A stretch of 64,000 nt of DNA, taken from assembly GCA_013180625.2 (NCBI GenBank), contig SNVD02007448.1, positions 161,501 to 225,500 on the forward strand, read 5' to 3'. The notes beneath the pieces were generated by a model, which was not told the origin of the DNA, did no database searches, and worked only from the letters and a program-made list of their open reading frames with translations. Source of the DNA: Boswellia sacra. Its lineage: Eukaryota; Streptophyta; Magnoliopsida; Sapindales; Burseraceae. Shown one piece after another: positions 46,183 through 59,971 of the stretch. Both the position numbers and the translations under genes were made by a program. Position 1 is the first letter of the stretch, and each line of letters starts with the position of its first letter.

Positions 46183-48664
46183 AGCCTATATTGAGTTCAA
46201 CATTCAGGATGACTGATTCTTTTAATTGACATTTGAAGACATTAAGAGTCAATTGAGCAATCACTTGTTATGAGGATTTTGTAAGATTCTTAAAAATTCT
46301 AATTTACATATTTAAGATCTTACATGTAATGTGGAAGTTTTTGTTGACTTAGTATGGATTTTCTATTTTGATATTTCCTTTGAGAAACTAATTTCTTAAA
46401 GGTTTGTTCTTTTACAGCAAGTTGAAAACTTTCAATATTTGGACTTCTAACTGGTTAATTATAAGAGCCTATCCTGACAAGGTAATATTAACCTCATATG
46501 AATGATGCTTGGTAACTGTATTTTGTTCATTAAAATAATTTAATTTTGTCTTTACTGTTGTTTGCCTGGTAGTCATCTTGTGATTACATTTTGTACCTTG
46601 AACCAAGTAGATGAGGCGGTGAACAACTATATGGTGCAAGTTCCTTCAATGGCTCAACAGAAATGGAAAAGGCAACTACCTGGTGGTCATTTAACTACTG
46701 CTTGAGAGTTGTGAGTGTTTAAAAGTTGGTCTTGGTTAGTGATAAACCTAGAAATTTTCTTTAGAGGGGGCATTACATATTTTAGAATTAAAAGAAGTAT
46801 GTAGTTAAATATAATAATTAAGATTTAATTATTTTTAAAATAATTTTAAGATAAATTAAAAAATAGATAAAATTTTTTGAATATATATGTATATGTATGT
46901 ATGTAAGACTAAAGTAATATATTATAGCTTGAAAAAGTTTGCTTACCTATATATAAGTTTTAAAGTCTTTTAATTATAATCAAATTACTATGTTTTAAAT
47001 AATATTGTTTTAACACTTTATATGAGACCTAAACGTATTAATATTTGGATTTTGATAACCTATAACTAGATAATTTATTTATTTTTGTACTATTCGATTA
47101 TCTAAATTTAAGATTTATGTAAATGAATATATTGATGATGAATTGAATTCAAAGACTATTTATAAAAATTTACATTGATGTAGTATATTTATTGCAACAA
47201 TCTTTCAAACTCATAATCATTATGTATATTTTAAATGCCTTTCAATGAGTATATATCATGACATTTTAATTATGCAATAATATAAAATAGAAGCACATGA
47301 ATGAATCCACCTAACTGTGTAACTCTAAGAGAGTTTAAGAGAAACAACACCTAATGTTAAGGGTGAACCAAGGGTAGGAAGTATATTTGTTAAAATCAAG
47401 AAATTTTTTCATGAGGATATAATTTGTTAAAATCAAGTAATTTTTATATAAGGGTATGTTTGTGACTCTTGGAACTTAAGGTGGTATAAGTAAATTTCAA
47501 ATTTTTAAAGGGGGCCTGGCCCTCTTGGTCCAAGATAGGTCCACCTATGGTCTTGGTACTTCTTAACCATCTTCCTCTTGCACCTAGCAATTTCAAATAT
47601 GTCTTTGTTGCTTATATTTCAAATATGTCTTTGTTGCTTATATATTGAATTAGCTTTTAAAATCTGTGTCTTGCACATAGTTAAGACTATATTAAGTTTT
47701 TATCTGAATAATATTTTTACTTTGTCCTTAATATATTTGTAATGCAGGAGTTGCTTACCATATAAACAGTTCATTTATGGTTACCTTCAAGGAATGAAAT
47801 GCTCAGAATCAAATCCAAGCAATGAGTTGCTGAATTTTTCCATTATTTTCTAATAATGCAAATTAATGTCTTGTCGTTTGTCTGTTGACTGAGCTAAACA
47901 ATGTCTTATATTATCACCATTCAGGAAACCTAAGGGAAAGCACAAGAGACTTTGGTGACAGATAACAAATATCTTTATCTATATTTCCAAGGATGGCTTA
48001 ATTGTAGCAGACATAGATGGTAGAAGCTTCTCTGCTTGAGATGGTTTACTCTAATGGTAAATGTCCTCATTAATGCTCACATCTCACCACATTTTTTATA
48101 CTTGTTTGTTATTACAAAGTTGATAATATGCACTTTTTTTTAATAGTTTTGTAATAGAGCTCTTCGTAAGAAAAAAAAAAAAATCTATGGGTAAACTTGT
48201 GGTGTTTTACCACTATAAATTTGTTTTATATATACTCTGAATCAATTATTGTTGTTATTTTTTTTTGATAAGCTGATAATATATGGCTTGTTGGCATAAG
48301 GGGATACATACAAGTATTGGTAGTGCATATGCTGATATCCTTGAGATGGTGACAAAAGCACCAAGATGATGGGTTTAGGCCTTTTTTAAGTAGAATTGTA
48401 CATGGATAAATGTCAATCTCTAACAATTTTGGAAGGTAGAGGGGAATGTCTTGCTACTGCTTGGACCTTGAACCATCAAAAATTGTCATTAGTCAAAAGA
48501 CTTCCCTTATTTTGTGGTGGGGTTGAGTATTGTCGAATATAAATTCCTTAATTCTTTGTAATCTAATTATTTTACCTTTATTATATATATTTATATATTT
48601 TTATATTAGAGTCATGTTTTTTCTTCTTAATTTAATTATTTTACCTTTATCATATATATATATA
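46183..48664. other. Intergenic DNA downstream of the PPR pseudogene
   Basis: About 2.5 kb of AT-rich DNA. No coding region, LTR pair or long inverted repeat was recognised. The short unit CAAATATGTCTTTGTTGCTTA occurs twice in tandem near 47596-47645. Confidence 0.5.
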
Positions 48665-48895
48665 TATATATTTTTTTTATAACTCAAATTCTCACACCGA
48701 ATCAGACCATTTATGTCTGCCTTGGCTAGGCCCCATCTGGAGGTAAGTGAAACTCTTAAACCTCATGCCTTCGGAGACAATGAAAGGTGGAAATTTTAAA
48801 ATTTCACTGGAAGGGCATGAACCTGACACCTTGATATGTGGCTGAATGTACCAACTCCCAAGTCTCTCAACCAATTGGGTTGCCCCTTGGGCGCT
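48665..48895 (-). mobile_element. tRNA-derived SINE
   Basis: On the minus strand a Pol III-like A box (TGGTTGAGAGACTTGG, 48857-48872) lies about 34 bp before a B box (GGTTCATGCCC, 48813-48823). The spacing is normal for a tRNA-derived SINE. The body ends in an A-rich/TA tail at about 48665-48680. It is moderately GC-rich against an AT-rich background. The head GGGGCAACCCAATTGG is tRNA-like. Target duplications could not be set because of the TA repeats at the tail. Confidence 0.72.
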
Positions 48896-51145
48896 ATACT
48901 TGTTATAGAAGCTGTGATAAGACGAACTTATCTTCTTGGTTGCTGGACAATTTGACTGATCTTTATTTCTTTTTTCAATGTTGAGAGTGTTGCAGATCAA
49001 ACTGGTTTCTAGCTGTTTTCAGTGGATGGTTTTTTATTCATTCTCTTTGCCCAATGATTTGTGGTAATGCATTCATAAAGTTTTTGATGCCTTATGTTTC
49101 AGCAAACTTGGTGTCAGGATTTGTTGTTCAAACCGCCATCCTCCATCCTCACCATCTCTCCCATTTTTGAGGATCAGCCCCGTAATGTAAATAATTGCCT
49201 TATCCTTTGAATTGTTGCTAGGCTTCATAATGATACATAATTGAGATTGGCCTTTGATGATATTGTTTTCTTGAACTAGTATGTAAAGAGAGGAATTTTT
49301 CTTCATTTCAGCTCATGCATCGCTCTATGGCTAAATAATTCCTCCATCTGAAATCAATGTTTTGCCATTCAATTCAAGGCCAAGCTTGGTATGCATCAGA
49401 AGCTACCTTTACATCTGAAAAGGAACCACATCCATTGTTTTTGTTTAATAATAATAACACAGCTAATAGATTTATCCTTCAATTTTAGTTTGATAATGTA
49501 CTAGGTCAATAATAAGCATTGAAAGGTCAATAATAAGCATTGAATAATAATTTAGTGCATAACATCGTCAAATATCTAAATGTTAAAATTGGTTAGATAA
49601 TATCATTAAGCTATTAATACCTTGAGTTGAAGATTTCCATAACTTTATTATGTTTTTTTTTCTTTCTATATTATCAAGATAGAAATAATTTAATGGAATG
49701 TGCACAAAAAATATAGCGTCTAATGATAAAAAGGGGATGGTTTGTTATCCATAGGCTTAAAATAAACCTAGTATGTCAAATTTACTTTGCAGGGTTGCAT
49801 GGATAACTATCTAATTATTGAGTGTGCGTAACACGTGTTGATGTAAAGTTATCCAATTATATGGTGTGTGCAATACATGCGTTGATATTGCACCCACGAT
49901 TAGGTATCTACACATTGGGGCTAAGTTATTCCCCTCTATTATTGGGCCGTGTGGAGTGCAGATTGAAGTGGCAATCAAAAAGAAAACAAAGCTGGTGACG
50001 GTACACACACCCAACTGGGGAAAGCAATGTGTAAAGCAAATAATCATCATAGTCTCTTAGACGTGAGCTAATGAATACATCAGTGGCTGGCTTATTAGCT
50101 TATGTCATGGGTAAGGAGGCTCAAATAGTTGGCGGAGTCCTCTTGGTTTCTTCTAACAATTCACCTCATCATTCCCGTGTTTTCATCGTTCAACTCAAAG
50201 TTTTAAGCATTGATTGCAACAGGACGACTACATGTATTCGCGTACCTTATAATAAGAGACATTATTCATGTTCAAAAGATATATAGAAATCCAGATATTT
50301 TAATTTGTTTCTGAAAGATAAGGATTAATCATTGACTTAATTCATCAAGGCCCTATAATTTGTCGGATTGCTTGCACGTGAAAATTGAATTTGGTGACAT
50401 CCCTGTAGTGTGTACGTGATTAACTTTTATCTTATTGGCTCAGTACATGAGCGCTTATTGGCTCAGTACATGAGCGCGCCCTAATCATAAACAACTTTAT
50501 TTTGCTTTCTTCTTAATTTGCTAGATAACTGGCACCCATATATAGCTAAGCAACTGATCATAAATCAAAATTTTCTTTTAACTTTTCAATTCTTGAAAGG
50601 TTAGTGGTAATGTCTCTTGAAATTTCTCCAAATTGAGTTAACTTTTCTTAATCGGTTTATATTATATGTATCTATTTTAGTGGTACTTTTTTAAAAAAAT
50701 TTCTGGGAAACTTCTTAAAAGAAAGAGGTAAATGTAGTAGTCCAAATTTAATTTCAGTTAATCAACAAAGATATTGATTTGTTATGATGTTATTTTCAGA
50801 TGTTCACTGCAGATAGAAAGTGGGGCACAAGAAGTGGCAAGCCCAACCATCTTTAAGCTGAGAGCGAGAGTTTTAAAGATTTAATTGAAGCAACTTTAGA
50901 TAGCCAAATAGCTTCACTCTTGTACCATATATAAAGTTATGATATTGATAACTCATGATAATTATATAGATTAAGTATCATTTACAATATATACGGTTAA
51001 TGATCATCTCGATTCAAGTGGGAGATGTGCTATATCTATATATAAAGATGTGAACGAAAAGAAACAAAAGAGGCAGACAAGAAAGCATGCAAGCCCATTA
51101 TAGTTAATAATTAATTACTAAAAGAAAGGTGATTGGCATCCTAGG
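48896..51145. other. Intergenic DNA between the SINE and the LBD gene
   Basis: No gene was recognised. Short tandem duplications occur: AGGTCAATAATAAGCATTGAA at about 49503-49543, and TTATTGGCTCAGTACATGAGCG twice near 50433-50477. The part next to 51145 is presumably the LBD gene 3' UTR. Confidence 0.5.
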
Positions 51146-53995
51146 TTAGCACGACCATAAAGACCCTCCAATATTGGCCTGATCAACCATGTCCATAGAA
51201 TACAAGGACTTCGTCTGAGATGGTGTATTTGCAGGCAGCAGGCCAGTTGAATGATCTGGAGTGAACTGACGCATTCTCATGTGCACAACCTCAGCTTGTG
51301 CAAGTGCCAGTTGGGTTTGTAGAGAGTCTATCTGTTGCTGCAAAGATGATATGGCTCCAACACACCCATAGACTGGGTCACGAACCCTAGCATTTGCTTC
51401 ATAAACCATGGAACTCACTGCATCACTGCGTTGGTGCTCTGGCAGCTCCTGCACTCAGAGAATATCCACACATATAGCCTATTAATCCTTTTTTTTTTCA
51501 TTATTCTTCTTTTAATTCTTTTGTAAATGCAATCTTTTGGTGCGTAACAATTAACAACCCATGTGGACTTTTTATATTTTAATTAGGGGCATAACTCTTT
51601 CCCAGAAAATAGAGTTATAATGAATAATTATTAATTTACGAAGAATTTTTGAATATGAGCGAAATTAATAATTAATATGATACCACACCCATAAAAGTTC
51701 TAATCTGATGAAGATGTATATCTTCAGTGCGTAGGATTGATCTTATAATCAAGATCTAATTTAATTTCATTAATATATAGTAATTAAAATGATAAAATGT
51801 ATATAAAATCAGTGATTTATAACTTGATGTCACGCTATTAAGAAATAAAATGGCCACATCGGTATAGCTAATTGTGATGTCATGCTTAGATTATAATATA
51901 TACAATCAATATTTCTTAATGACAAGTATGAAAACAAATTAATTTCAATTAAAACCTTCACTAATGTGTTTACATCAATCACATTCACATGTCTCTTTTA
52001 CTGGTACTAGTCTTTATCAACGTAACACCTATGTTTCTTAAAAATTAAAGCACAAAAGCATAGACGATTCATATAAGCATTACTTCGAGGATAAGAATTC
52101 CAATTAGACCAAAAGTTTGGCTCAATTCAAAAAGCTATTTAGTGGTCATGATAAAGTGCTACTTATCACGATATTTTAATTCATTTTCTCATGTAAAAAA
52201 AAAGTATATAATACAAGAGTAGTGTTATTTTTGTAAACTTTTAGTAAAAACTTATATATACAAAATTTATATGACATCATTCAAATATTTATACATCATC
52301 AACCTTCATTAAATGAATTGATTTGTATATAACTGTTCAAATCACTTTATAATACATTACTTTATATATAAAAATTTATATAAAGAGTTTTATAAGAATA
52401 GCATTACTTATCGTATAAACGGTCTACTAGTATTGTAATTAAAGCTAATTTAAACCTCTCTTTATTCTCTTTCTCATTTTCCTAAGCATCGTTGTTTTGG
52501 TTAAAGCGATGGCCTGCTTTTGAATAAGATAGAATGAGAGAATCCTAGTCCACTCTAATAGGCCGAATTGATCCAACGATAATTAACCACCGTAACCGAC
52601 ATAAAAGTTGGAAAAAGGAAGTGGAGAAGCGCACTAGTTTAATTTAATAAACACTTTTACTAATATTTTCTTCTTAAGATATATAGCAAAAGAATCATAT
52701 CATATTTTATGTCTGCTAAAATTAGTGGAAAGAAACATTATTAATTAATAATTAATTTGAGTTGTGTAGGTGAAATATTTTGCTGTTCCAACTGATTTCA
52801 AGCTACCACTCATCTATGCATGCACTTAAGTTAGACATCTAATAAGTTCTAAAAGATAATGAATCCTTAATTACAAGATAAGGAGTAAACGTAGCGTAGG
52901 CCCTTTGCCTCACAATATATAGCAAAAGAGTAAAGCACTCAAATGCATCTTTTAAATTGCTTTTCTTTTCTTGTTTTTATGTATAATCAGCTACATTCTT
53001 TTCATGATCTGACTATTAGAAGTAGACATGGTTGGTATATATGTGTTCTTCTTGTTCACGATAGACAATGTTAATGACCATTTGATGTATATATAGTTTA
53101 AAAAGGGAGAGAGCTGTATTGTGAAGATTATTATAAGGCATGGACACTTTCGATAAATAATTCTACTCGAGAATGTTTCAGAAGTCGTCTTTTGTTTTAA
53201 AATCACGAAATTTATATATACATATTATATTCTTGTGGAGTTGGAAGAAGTCAATAATAGTTTAAGAGGTGAGTTATTGTAAAGAGTATTATAATGGTGG
53301 GGGTTTTGAATAAAGAATTCTTCTCTTGGGGATTAATGTTTCTGAAGTCATCTCTTAATTTAAAATTCCAAAATTTACAGGGTTATAGAAAATAATAAGA
53401 AATGTATATAGTTGTTTACTAAAGTACAACCTCAATTAGAAGAAAATTTCTGGGCTTTATCGTATGAAAAACACATTGATCCTCTACTACGTTTCCTCTA
53501 CGTAAAGATCATTAACAATGTTGCTTGTTTGTTCTCAAAGTGCTTTTTAATTTGTTATGTGATATGGGACAACTATTACCTATGCAATTCCAACTTTTCT
53601 AAAACCAAAATTAAAAGAAAAGCAAAAATTTTAATAAAAAATAACATGCATGTTCATGAGGTTAATAATTAGCAAAAGCAGTAGCTTTCTGCACTGAGAA
53701 TTAATAACTTGAAACATTCTTTCCTAGGCAAGTTAATTTATGAAAATCCACCATATAACCACTTGACAATTGTGCTATTTACATATATATAGAGAAGGAG
53801 AGAAGAATGAAAGTGAACCTGTAACATCTTGTTAACATTGCTGGCGCCGAACACCTTGTGCACACTAGCAAATTTTTGAGGCTCATCGGCTGGGAAGTAA
53901 GGAGCAAAAACACAATCCTGAGCACATCTCCTCCGCAGAAGCTTGCATGCTGCGCATGGGGACAGTGCACCTTGCTTTCTACCACTCTCCTTCAT
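51146..53995 (-). CDS. LBD4: LOB-domain transcription factor, LBD4-like
   Basis: Exon 1 is 53995-53819 (59 residues) and exon 2 is 51448-51146 (100 residues plus stop), joined by a GT-AG intron of 2370 bp. The 159-residue protein is a class I LBD factor. The zinc-binding C block is CAACKLLRRRCAQDC (Cys 14, 17, 24, 28). The GAS block runs from about residue 43 with FGASNVNKMLQ at 49-59, and the leucine-zipper-like heptad uses L95, L102, L106 and V113. The N-terminus MKESGRKQGA and the C-terminal end SLWSC match the Arabidopsis LBD4 type. LBD4 acts in the nucleus in vascular and organ-boundary patterning in Arabidopsis; that role here is inference. The intron sits at the usual LBD position after MLQ. 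No defects were seen. Confidence 0.94.
52219..52411. mobile_element. Degenerate MITE in the LBD4 intron
   Basis: The left end GTAGTGTTATTTTTGTAAAC resembles the inverted right end GTAATGCTATTCTTATAAAA, and similarity continues inward for about 50 bp with mismatches. The 190-bp element has no coding capacity. Class and target duplication are unclear. Confidence 0.5.
53105..53390. repeat. Imperfect direct duplication in the LBD4 intron
   Basis: Two segments, about 53105-53220 and 53265-53385, share blocks in the same order: GTATTGTGAAGA/TTATTGTAAAGA, TATTATAA, ATAAATAATTCT/ATAAAGAATTCT, AATGTTTC(A/T)GAAGTC and TTTAAAAT...AAATTTA. They look like an old duplication lying 400-700 bp inside the intron from exon 1. 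Confidence 0.6.
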
Positions 53996-54181
53996 GATAC
54001 TCTAAATAATGCTACTATATGCGACTAAATATATGCAAAATTATGTATGTATATATAGCAAAACAAAGAAGTGGTTTAAATTAGAGAAGAAAATCAAATA
54101 AAACAATTAACACAAGATAGATAGGGCTTGAATAATGATAAACAGTTGTTCGGCTGAAAGGGGAAAGAGAGAGAAAAATAA

Positions 54182-54279
54182 TTTTATAAAGAGAGTCTAG
54201 GGAGGGCAAGTTGACAAAAGAGAAAGGAGAGAAGGGCCGCGAAGGGGGGCTTGAACGGAGAGGTGGAGAGCGTTATATA
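54182..54279 (-). promoter_or_regulatory. Candidate LBD4 core promoter
   Basis: Two TATA-like sequences lie on the minus strand upstream of the ATG: CTCTATATAACG at 54270-54281 and TTTATAAA at 54183-54190. The first gives a 5' UTR of about 250 nt that is rich in GA/CT tracts, a common plant leader feature. Which one is used cannot be told from sequence. Confidence 0.45.
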
Positions 54280-54299
54280 GAGATGTATGTGACAGCATA

Positions 54300-57200
54300 T
54301 CTTTAGAGGGTTCCACCAAAGAAGAGCTCTTAGATTCTCTTGACAAAAACGTCATTTTTCATCAGATCTTTAGCCCCACCTCAATTTGATATTTTGTCTC
54401 ACTTTTTTTATCTTTTTTAATGTTTAAAAATCTCAAGTAAAATACTTTAATCAATTAAGAGATTGTATGTACCTAATTAATAGTTTAATAGATGCATTAT
54501 GGTTGATAGTTTATGCGAAACTGATCATGGAAATCTGGTAGCTTCACCATGTGTTCTTGACTTGTTGTTATAATATATATGGAGAAGGAGATAAGAGAAA
54601 ACTTAAATTAAAAAAAAATGGCGTTGCTTCTTCTGATCAACTAATTACGTACAAAAGTTCAAACTGTTGGTACTCTAGCTCTTATTGGCTTTTTCGGTTT
54701 CTAGTTTTTTTAATTAGATTTGCTAGCTAGCTATTATGATAGCGATTCTGTTTTTGTTTATAAAATAAGATATCGATCTTGTTGATTCTTTCAATTTATA
54801 TATAGATTTCCTATTAAAGTTAATTATAGACAAAATTGAGAATAACGGTATGTATAGGACTTAATTAAACGGAAAAAGAAATTGAGAATCAACTCATTCT
54901 TCTGATAACTTGAGTATGTTTGAAAAAAAAAAGGACAAATTTTTAACTTTATATATATACTTAACTGTTCCTTCAAAGAATCAACCAAAATTAAGCTTTG
55001 TTATTCATATATGTTGTAAAAATTGAGGAAAAAAGGTTCCATATTTTTTATATCAAACCACGAAAAATGATTGAAAAACATGCAAGAAAAACTTTGAAAA
55101 CATGCTCAAACTCAAAGTTTGGAGATTGTGGTTAAGTGGTTGATACATCCAATCATATTCAATGATGATCTAGCTAATTATACAAGAAATAATTAAACGG
55201 AATATTTATTTCGATACTCTCCAAGTTGTTAATTTTAGTGTTCATTAAACTCAATTATTTTTCCAATAATATAATTGGTTCATAAATATATCACGGGACG
55301 GCTTATATCTACTACCAAAATTTTCATAATCTTTATAATTTCTACCTCCATGATGTGTTCTCTCTCTCTCTCTCTGTCTCTCTCTCTCTCTCGAAGCTGT
55401 GAGGAGCATGCACCCCATTTTTCTTACTTTGCCTTAATTTTGATTGTTTCCTTGATATTTGAGATAAAAATGAATTTGTGTACTCGGCTGAGAAACAAAT
55501 GAAATGCATGCTTTCTTAATGAGAAGAGAGTGACTTTAATTTTTTTTTAAATTTATTTTATTTCCCCTCTGGATTTGAATATATATTAATCTTACCAAAT
55601 CTTTCTTAGTCGTCATGCATGCATTCAAATATATATAACAAAAGAATCTATTGGGTTCCTCTTCGAGATCTTATCCGAAATTTTTTCTGATATGATTTTG
55701 TTACCCTAAAATATTTCTAATATAAATTAGATGCATGTTTTCTACAAAATGGAACTGTGTAGTACAATACTTTTCTTGTTTCCTAAGATAAATGTGTGGA
55801 AAGGGTTTGGTTTTCAAGTCTTTTGAGGTACAATTCCTTCTTGCAGCCAACTTTAGGTTTTTGTCTTATAAAGTTTGTGGTTTCTTAAACTAACCACAAA
55901 ACAAAATGATTAAAGTAGCCCTCCTGACCATATTGTGACGGGATACCACTACAATATTCCATCCATTGATCACATTTAAAGTAGTTTGAAATCAACACAA
56001 CTACACATGATTTCATTGTATTTTCCATCTTTTTTGTTTTGAAGCTTGACATTAATGGTGTTTTTCGTACTATTGTTATCATGGAAGTACTAGACTTAAA
56101 GTAAGTTTCAGTCAAACACTCAAACATGTTAATCATAACAAAGGTTGAATCTACCTCATAGTGGAATTAATCATTATTATTGTGACATTTTTTGGTAACA
56201 TATATAAATTCTCTCTAGCTATTTTTAGTTGTTATTATTATTATTATTATTATTTCTTAAACTTATTTGTCTATCGGTAAATGGTATATATCTATCTATA
56301 TAACCCATGTGTTTAAGTGTTTTGGCTTAAAAAATAAACACAGTTATCGATAAAAACAAAGCAATCATATCACCCAATAGATAAGATAGTTATCTAGTTG
56401 AATTAACTATTATGGCCACGTAGAGAACTAGAACTTGAATAGCAACTTTTTTGTTCTTTCCCTGTTTGAATTTATTTCTTGGTAGCCTCCTCTGAAATTT
56501 CTTTGGCCCCATTTCTGTGTCTCCCTCTCTTTTTCCACAAAATCTATAAATCCATGATAGATTTTTTAGAAAATTAACCACACAGTAAGCTTTTGAATCT
56601 CTTGTTTTTCCAACAAAAAAAAATCGTTTGCTTCTTCACGTGGTATTTTTCTAATTCTTGTATTAGTTGATTGAGATATTCGCTTCTATTTTCGTACTGT
56701 TTTGTGTTCCATCGTTATGATTTCATCATCGGTAATCTATATAGGATCTCTATACGTGTCCAAATAAATTAAATTATTAGTAATCACCATGATCGATGTA
56801 TCATGATATGATTTTAATCATATGGCCCCTACCATGTACTAAACATTAAACGGAAAAAACAAAAGAAGCTAGCAGACGATCATGTACGTATATGAATATG
56901 TCTTAATGACATCAACATATATATATATAAATATAAGTATTATCTTCAGAAGGTTAACTAATCAGAAGCTTATTATATCAATTGCAAATCAACTTCCATC
57001 CCAATATTATTGCATGTGAAAAAGTTTAAATAATGGACGGCGTCAACATGTGAGGTCCAACCAGCTCATGTGGTTTTTGGAAGAGCTACGTCTTGCTCTA
57101 GGCTTCTATAGCTGCTCCATGCACCGACTTGCTGGAGTAATCGAAGTTCAATTTATGACAAAATGGAATATACACGAGTCGTATTATTTAATTGATTAAT

Positions 57201-59118
57201 AAAATTTTCCAAGTTTGACATTTTGAAGCCCTAAATCCATACAAGTAGAGAAAGCGTGTTAAGCAGCGGACTCAGAATAACACTCTTATAATTTGTTCGG
57301 GATACAAGATTTTGATGGTTAGCTTGCATAAGGAATCAAAATCGTGTATTTTAATTTATATTAATTTTGTTAAATATCATTTTGTTTTGTCCTATGTTAC
57401 GAAATGAGTGTTAGAGAATCATTCATTTTCTCTCTAACTTTTGAAGTTATCAAAAGACATCCCTATTAACCATTTTTGTTAAACCTTTTCCAAATCGAGA
57501 TTTATAAAATTGTAAAATATATGCTTTGATTTTTCTTTTAATGAATTACATCAAGTTATTTTCTCTTTAACGTTAGCAAATAACTTAATGAAATTCATTA
57601 ATAAGAGTGTATTATTTGATAGTATTTGAAAAGATAAAATTAATTCATTTTAATTTATTTACAATATATAATAGTTCTAAATCTTTTTAATTTTTTTTGA
57701 AAATACGTATACATATATATTTGATTAATACCATCTTTGATCTTTTTAATGTCAGTTTCGACATCATATAAAAAGTAATAATCGGAGGCTCTTCACATCT
57801 CCGATAATAGCAAATGTGAATTCTTTTACTCAATGTACGTTTGTATATATAGCTATGAAATTTAACTCCGCTCTTTCCCTTTGCGGGCATTCTGTCTAGC
57901 TATACATATAGGTATATAGGTATCTCATGGCCGTCCAACTCAGATTTCAGAAGGAGCCAAATCGTCTTACAGTGTTTATGATATCATGATCAGCAAGGAA
58001 GATGAATGATTGATGTAGGGAAATTAAGAAAGAGAGGGAGAGGAGACAGGAGAGAGACCTTGGCTCCCTACATTAATTATTTGATAAGAAGGATCAAGAG
58101 AGCAGAAAAGTAGAGAAAGCAAAGTCATCACTGCGCTTCTGCTCGTTCTCCACTAAATCTCTCAGTTTCTGCTCTTCTTTTAATGAACAAATATTGTTCA
58201 TGCCAAGACCTCACCAACAAACGCTAGAGAGAGCTTAACGTACAGGCAGAAATGGAAGCTTTTGCGAAGAAACTAAAAGCTAGCTAGATAGCTTATAACA
58301 TTAAAGGACTCTCTAATAAATATATTGTATAATTTCAATTTATCCTTGATAAGACAAGATACATAATTAATTAATATATATACACTACTCTGACAAGATA
58401 GGAATCAAATATAGAAACGTAACCCATGAACTAACGCGCTGATTTGTGGAAATTTTTGCCAAAGACATTTTATGTTTACTCTCCAATAGATCAATTGATC
58501 TTTGGAGGCAAGTTACATCACTGAGAGTGAGTGCTTTGACAATTTGATAAATAGATTATTTATTTAGCTCTAGTGTATGCGCTAATAAACCAATAAGGTG
58601 TTCATTCATTAAGTTAATTAATCTTTTTAATTGTCAAAGAAGCATCATAATCAATCTTGTAGAATAGATTCTCTGATAATGGATCGGATTTTTGCATTAA
58701 ATATACATATTTATAATCCGCATCAAATGATATACATATATTCAAGTCCTTCGATCAATTACCTAGCCCACACAATTCGTTAAACTTATTAATTACTTGT
58801 CACGTTAAGTTACCTATATCGGTATATATATATATATATACTGTCTTTGTCGCATGAAAGCTTGTACAACTAGGCAGTTCCCAAGTTTTCAGCAATTATG
58901 AGCTCGTATATCGAGATCATATTAGCAACCTGCACGTGTAGGGCTGACATGACTTCATCATTGAAACCAAATCGTTTTCTGGCAAAGAAAAATCAACAAT
59001 AATCCAACGATTCGATAGAAGGAATTACTTATAATATATAGTTTTCCCTCTATTTTCTTTTACTCAATTTCAAACAACCGAACAATAGGAGCCATTGTCT
59101 CCTTAACTAATAATAATA
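54300..59118. other. Upstream intergenic DNA of LBD4
   Basis: About 4.8 kb, AT-rich, with simple repeats including (CT)n at 55359-55392 and (TTA)n near 56231-56252. Short open frames have no domains. No long inverted repeats or LTRs were seen. Confidence 0.5.
55359..55392. repeat. (TC)n microsatellite
   Basis: A TC dinucleotide run interrupted once by a G. It translates to Ser/Leu repeats in a spurious open frame. Confidence 0.9.
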
Positions 59119-59127
59119 TATTATCTA

Positions 59128-59531
59128 GGATAATTCTAATTTGTCCCTTAAGGTTAGGCCTCAACAAAATTGAGGATCTCAGTTTTTTGAAATCTAAGAA
59201 TGCCATCTGAGGTTACTGTAGCGCTGTTAGATTTAACAGAAAATGTATTAAACCGTTAGATTTAACAGAAAATGTATTGAATAATAACTTAATGCTAATA
59301 TTAGATTTAACAAAAAAATATATTAAATAATAATTTAACGCTAATAAGCAGTAAAATAGACTATAATACCCTTTTCTAAATGGTTTCTAAAGCGTTAAGT
59401 TACTATTTAATACATTTTCCGTTAAATCTAACAGTACTACAGTAACCTCAGGGGGTAATTTTGAGTTTCAGAAAACTGAGGTCCTCAATTTTTTTTTGGC
59501 CTAACCTCAGGGGCCAAATTAGAATTAACCC
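59128..59531. mobile_element. MULE-type foldback MITE
   Basis: A 404-bp element with inverted arms of about 150 bp. The left end GGATAATTCTAATTTGTCCC matches the inverted right end GGGTTAATTCTAATTTGGCC, and similarity continues through GAGGTTACTGTAG and TGTTAGATTTAACAGAAAAT. The 9-bp direct repeat TATTATCTA flanks it at 59119-59127 and 59532-59540. A 9-bp target and long TIRs are the Mutator signature. No coding capacity. Within the left arm a unit with GTTAGATTTAACAGAAAATG is repeated in tandem. Confidence 0.88.
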
Positions 59532-59845
59532 TATTATCTATCTATTTATATACGTTGTGTTAAAATATATAGTTACTTCCAAAGGGATAATCAATTTGGT
59601 CTATATTAATTAATTATAGGAGCTACATTTATGAATATGACCCGAATATGTTTTACTGCTCCATCCAAACAACAACATTCAACAATATCGTCCATTTATT
59701 CCAATATACAGGTCAGGATTTCAACTGATCATTAGGAAAGTTTCTGGACACTAGAAATGCAATTTTTTTTCGTGCGAAGAATACAAATTAAATTAAATTA
59801 GCTGGTTTCCAGTATATTTAGCAATACACACACACACACGCACTC

Positions 59846-59940
59846 TATCAAGCTTCTTGTGTATATATGTAATGTGCTTTATCTTAGGAGTCACCGGTTT
59901 TGAATTAAAAGGTAATAGTGTCCTGCAAATATATATACAG

Positions 59941-59971
<31 letters not shown>

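Noticed and set aside
46750..47530. Possible MITE suggested by GGGGGC motifs at both ends
   Set aside because: The matching motifs are in direct, not inverted, orientation and no target duplication was found.
48692..49000. 102-residue minus-strand frame
   Set aside because: Most of it is the SINE body; Pol III promoter boxes explain the sequence better than a protein.
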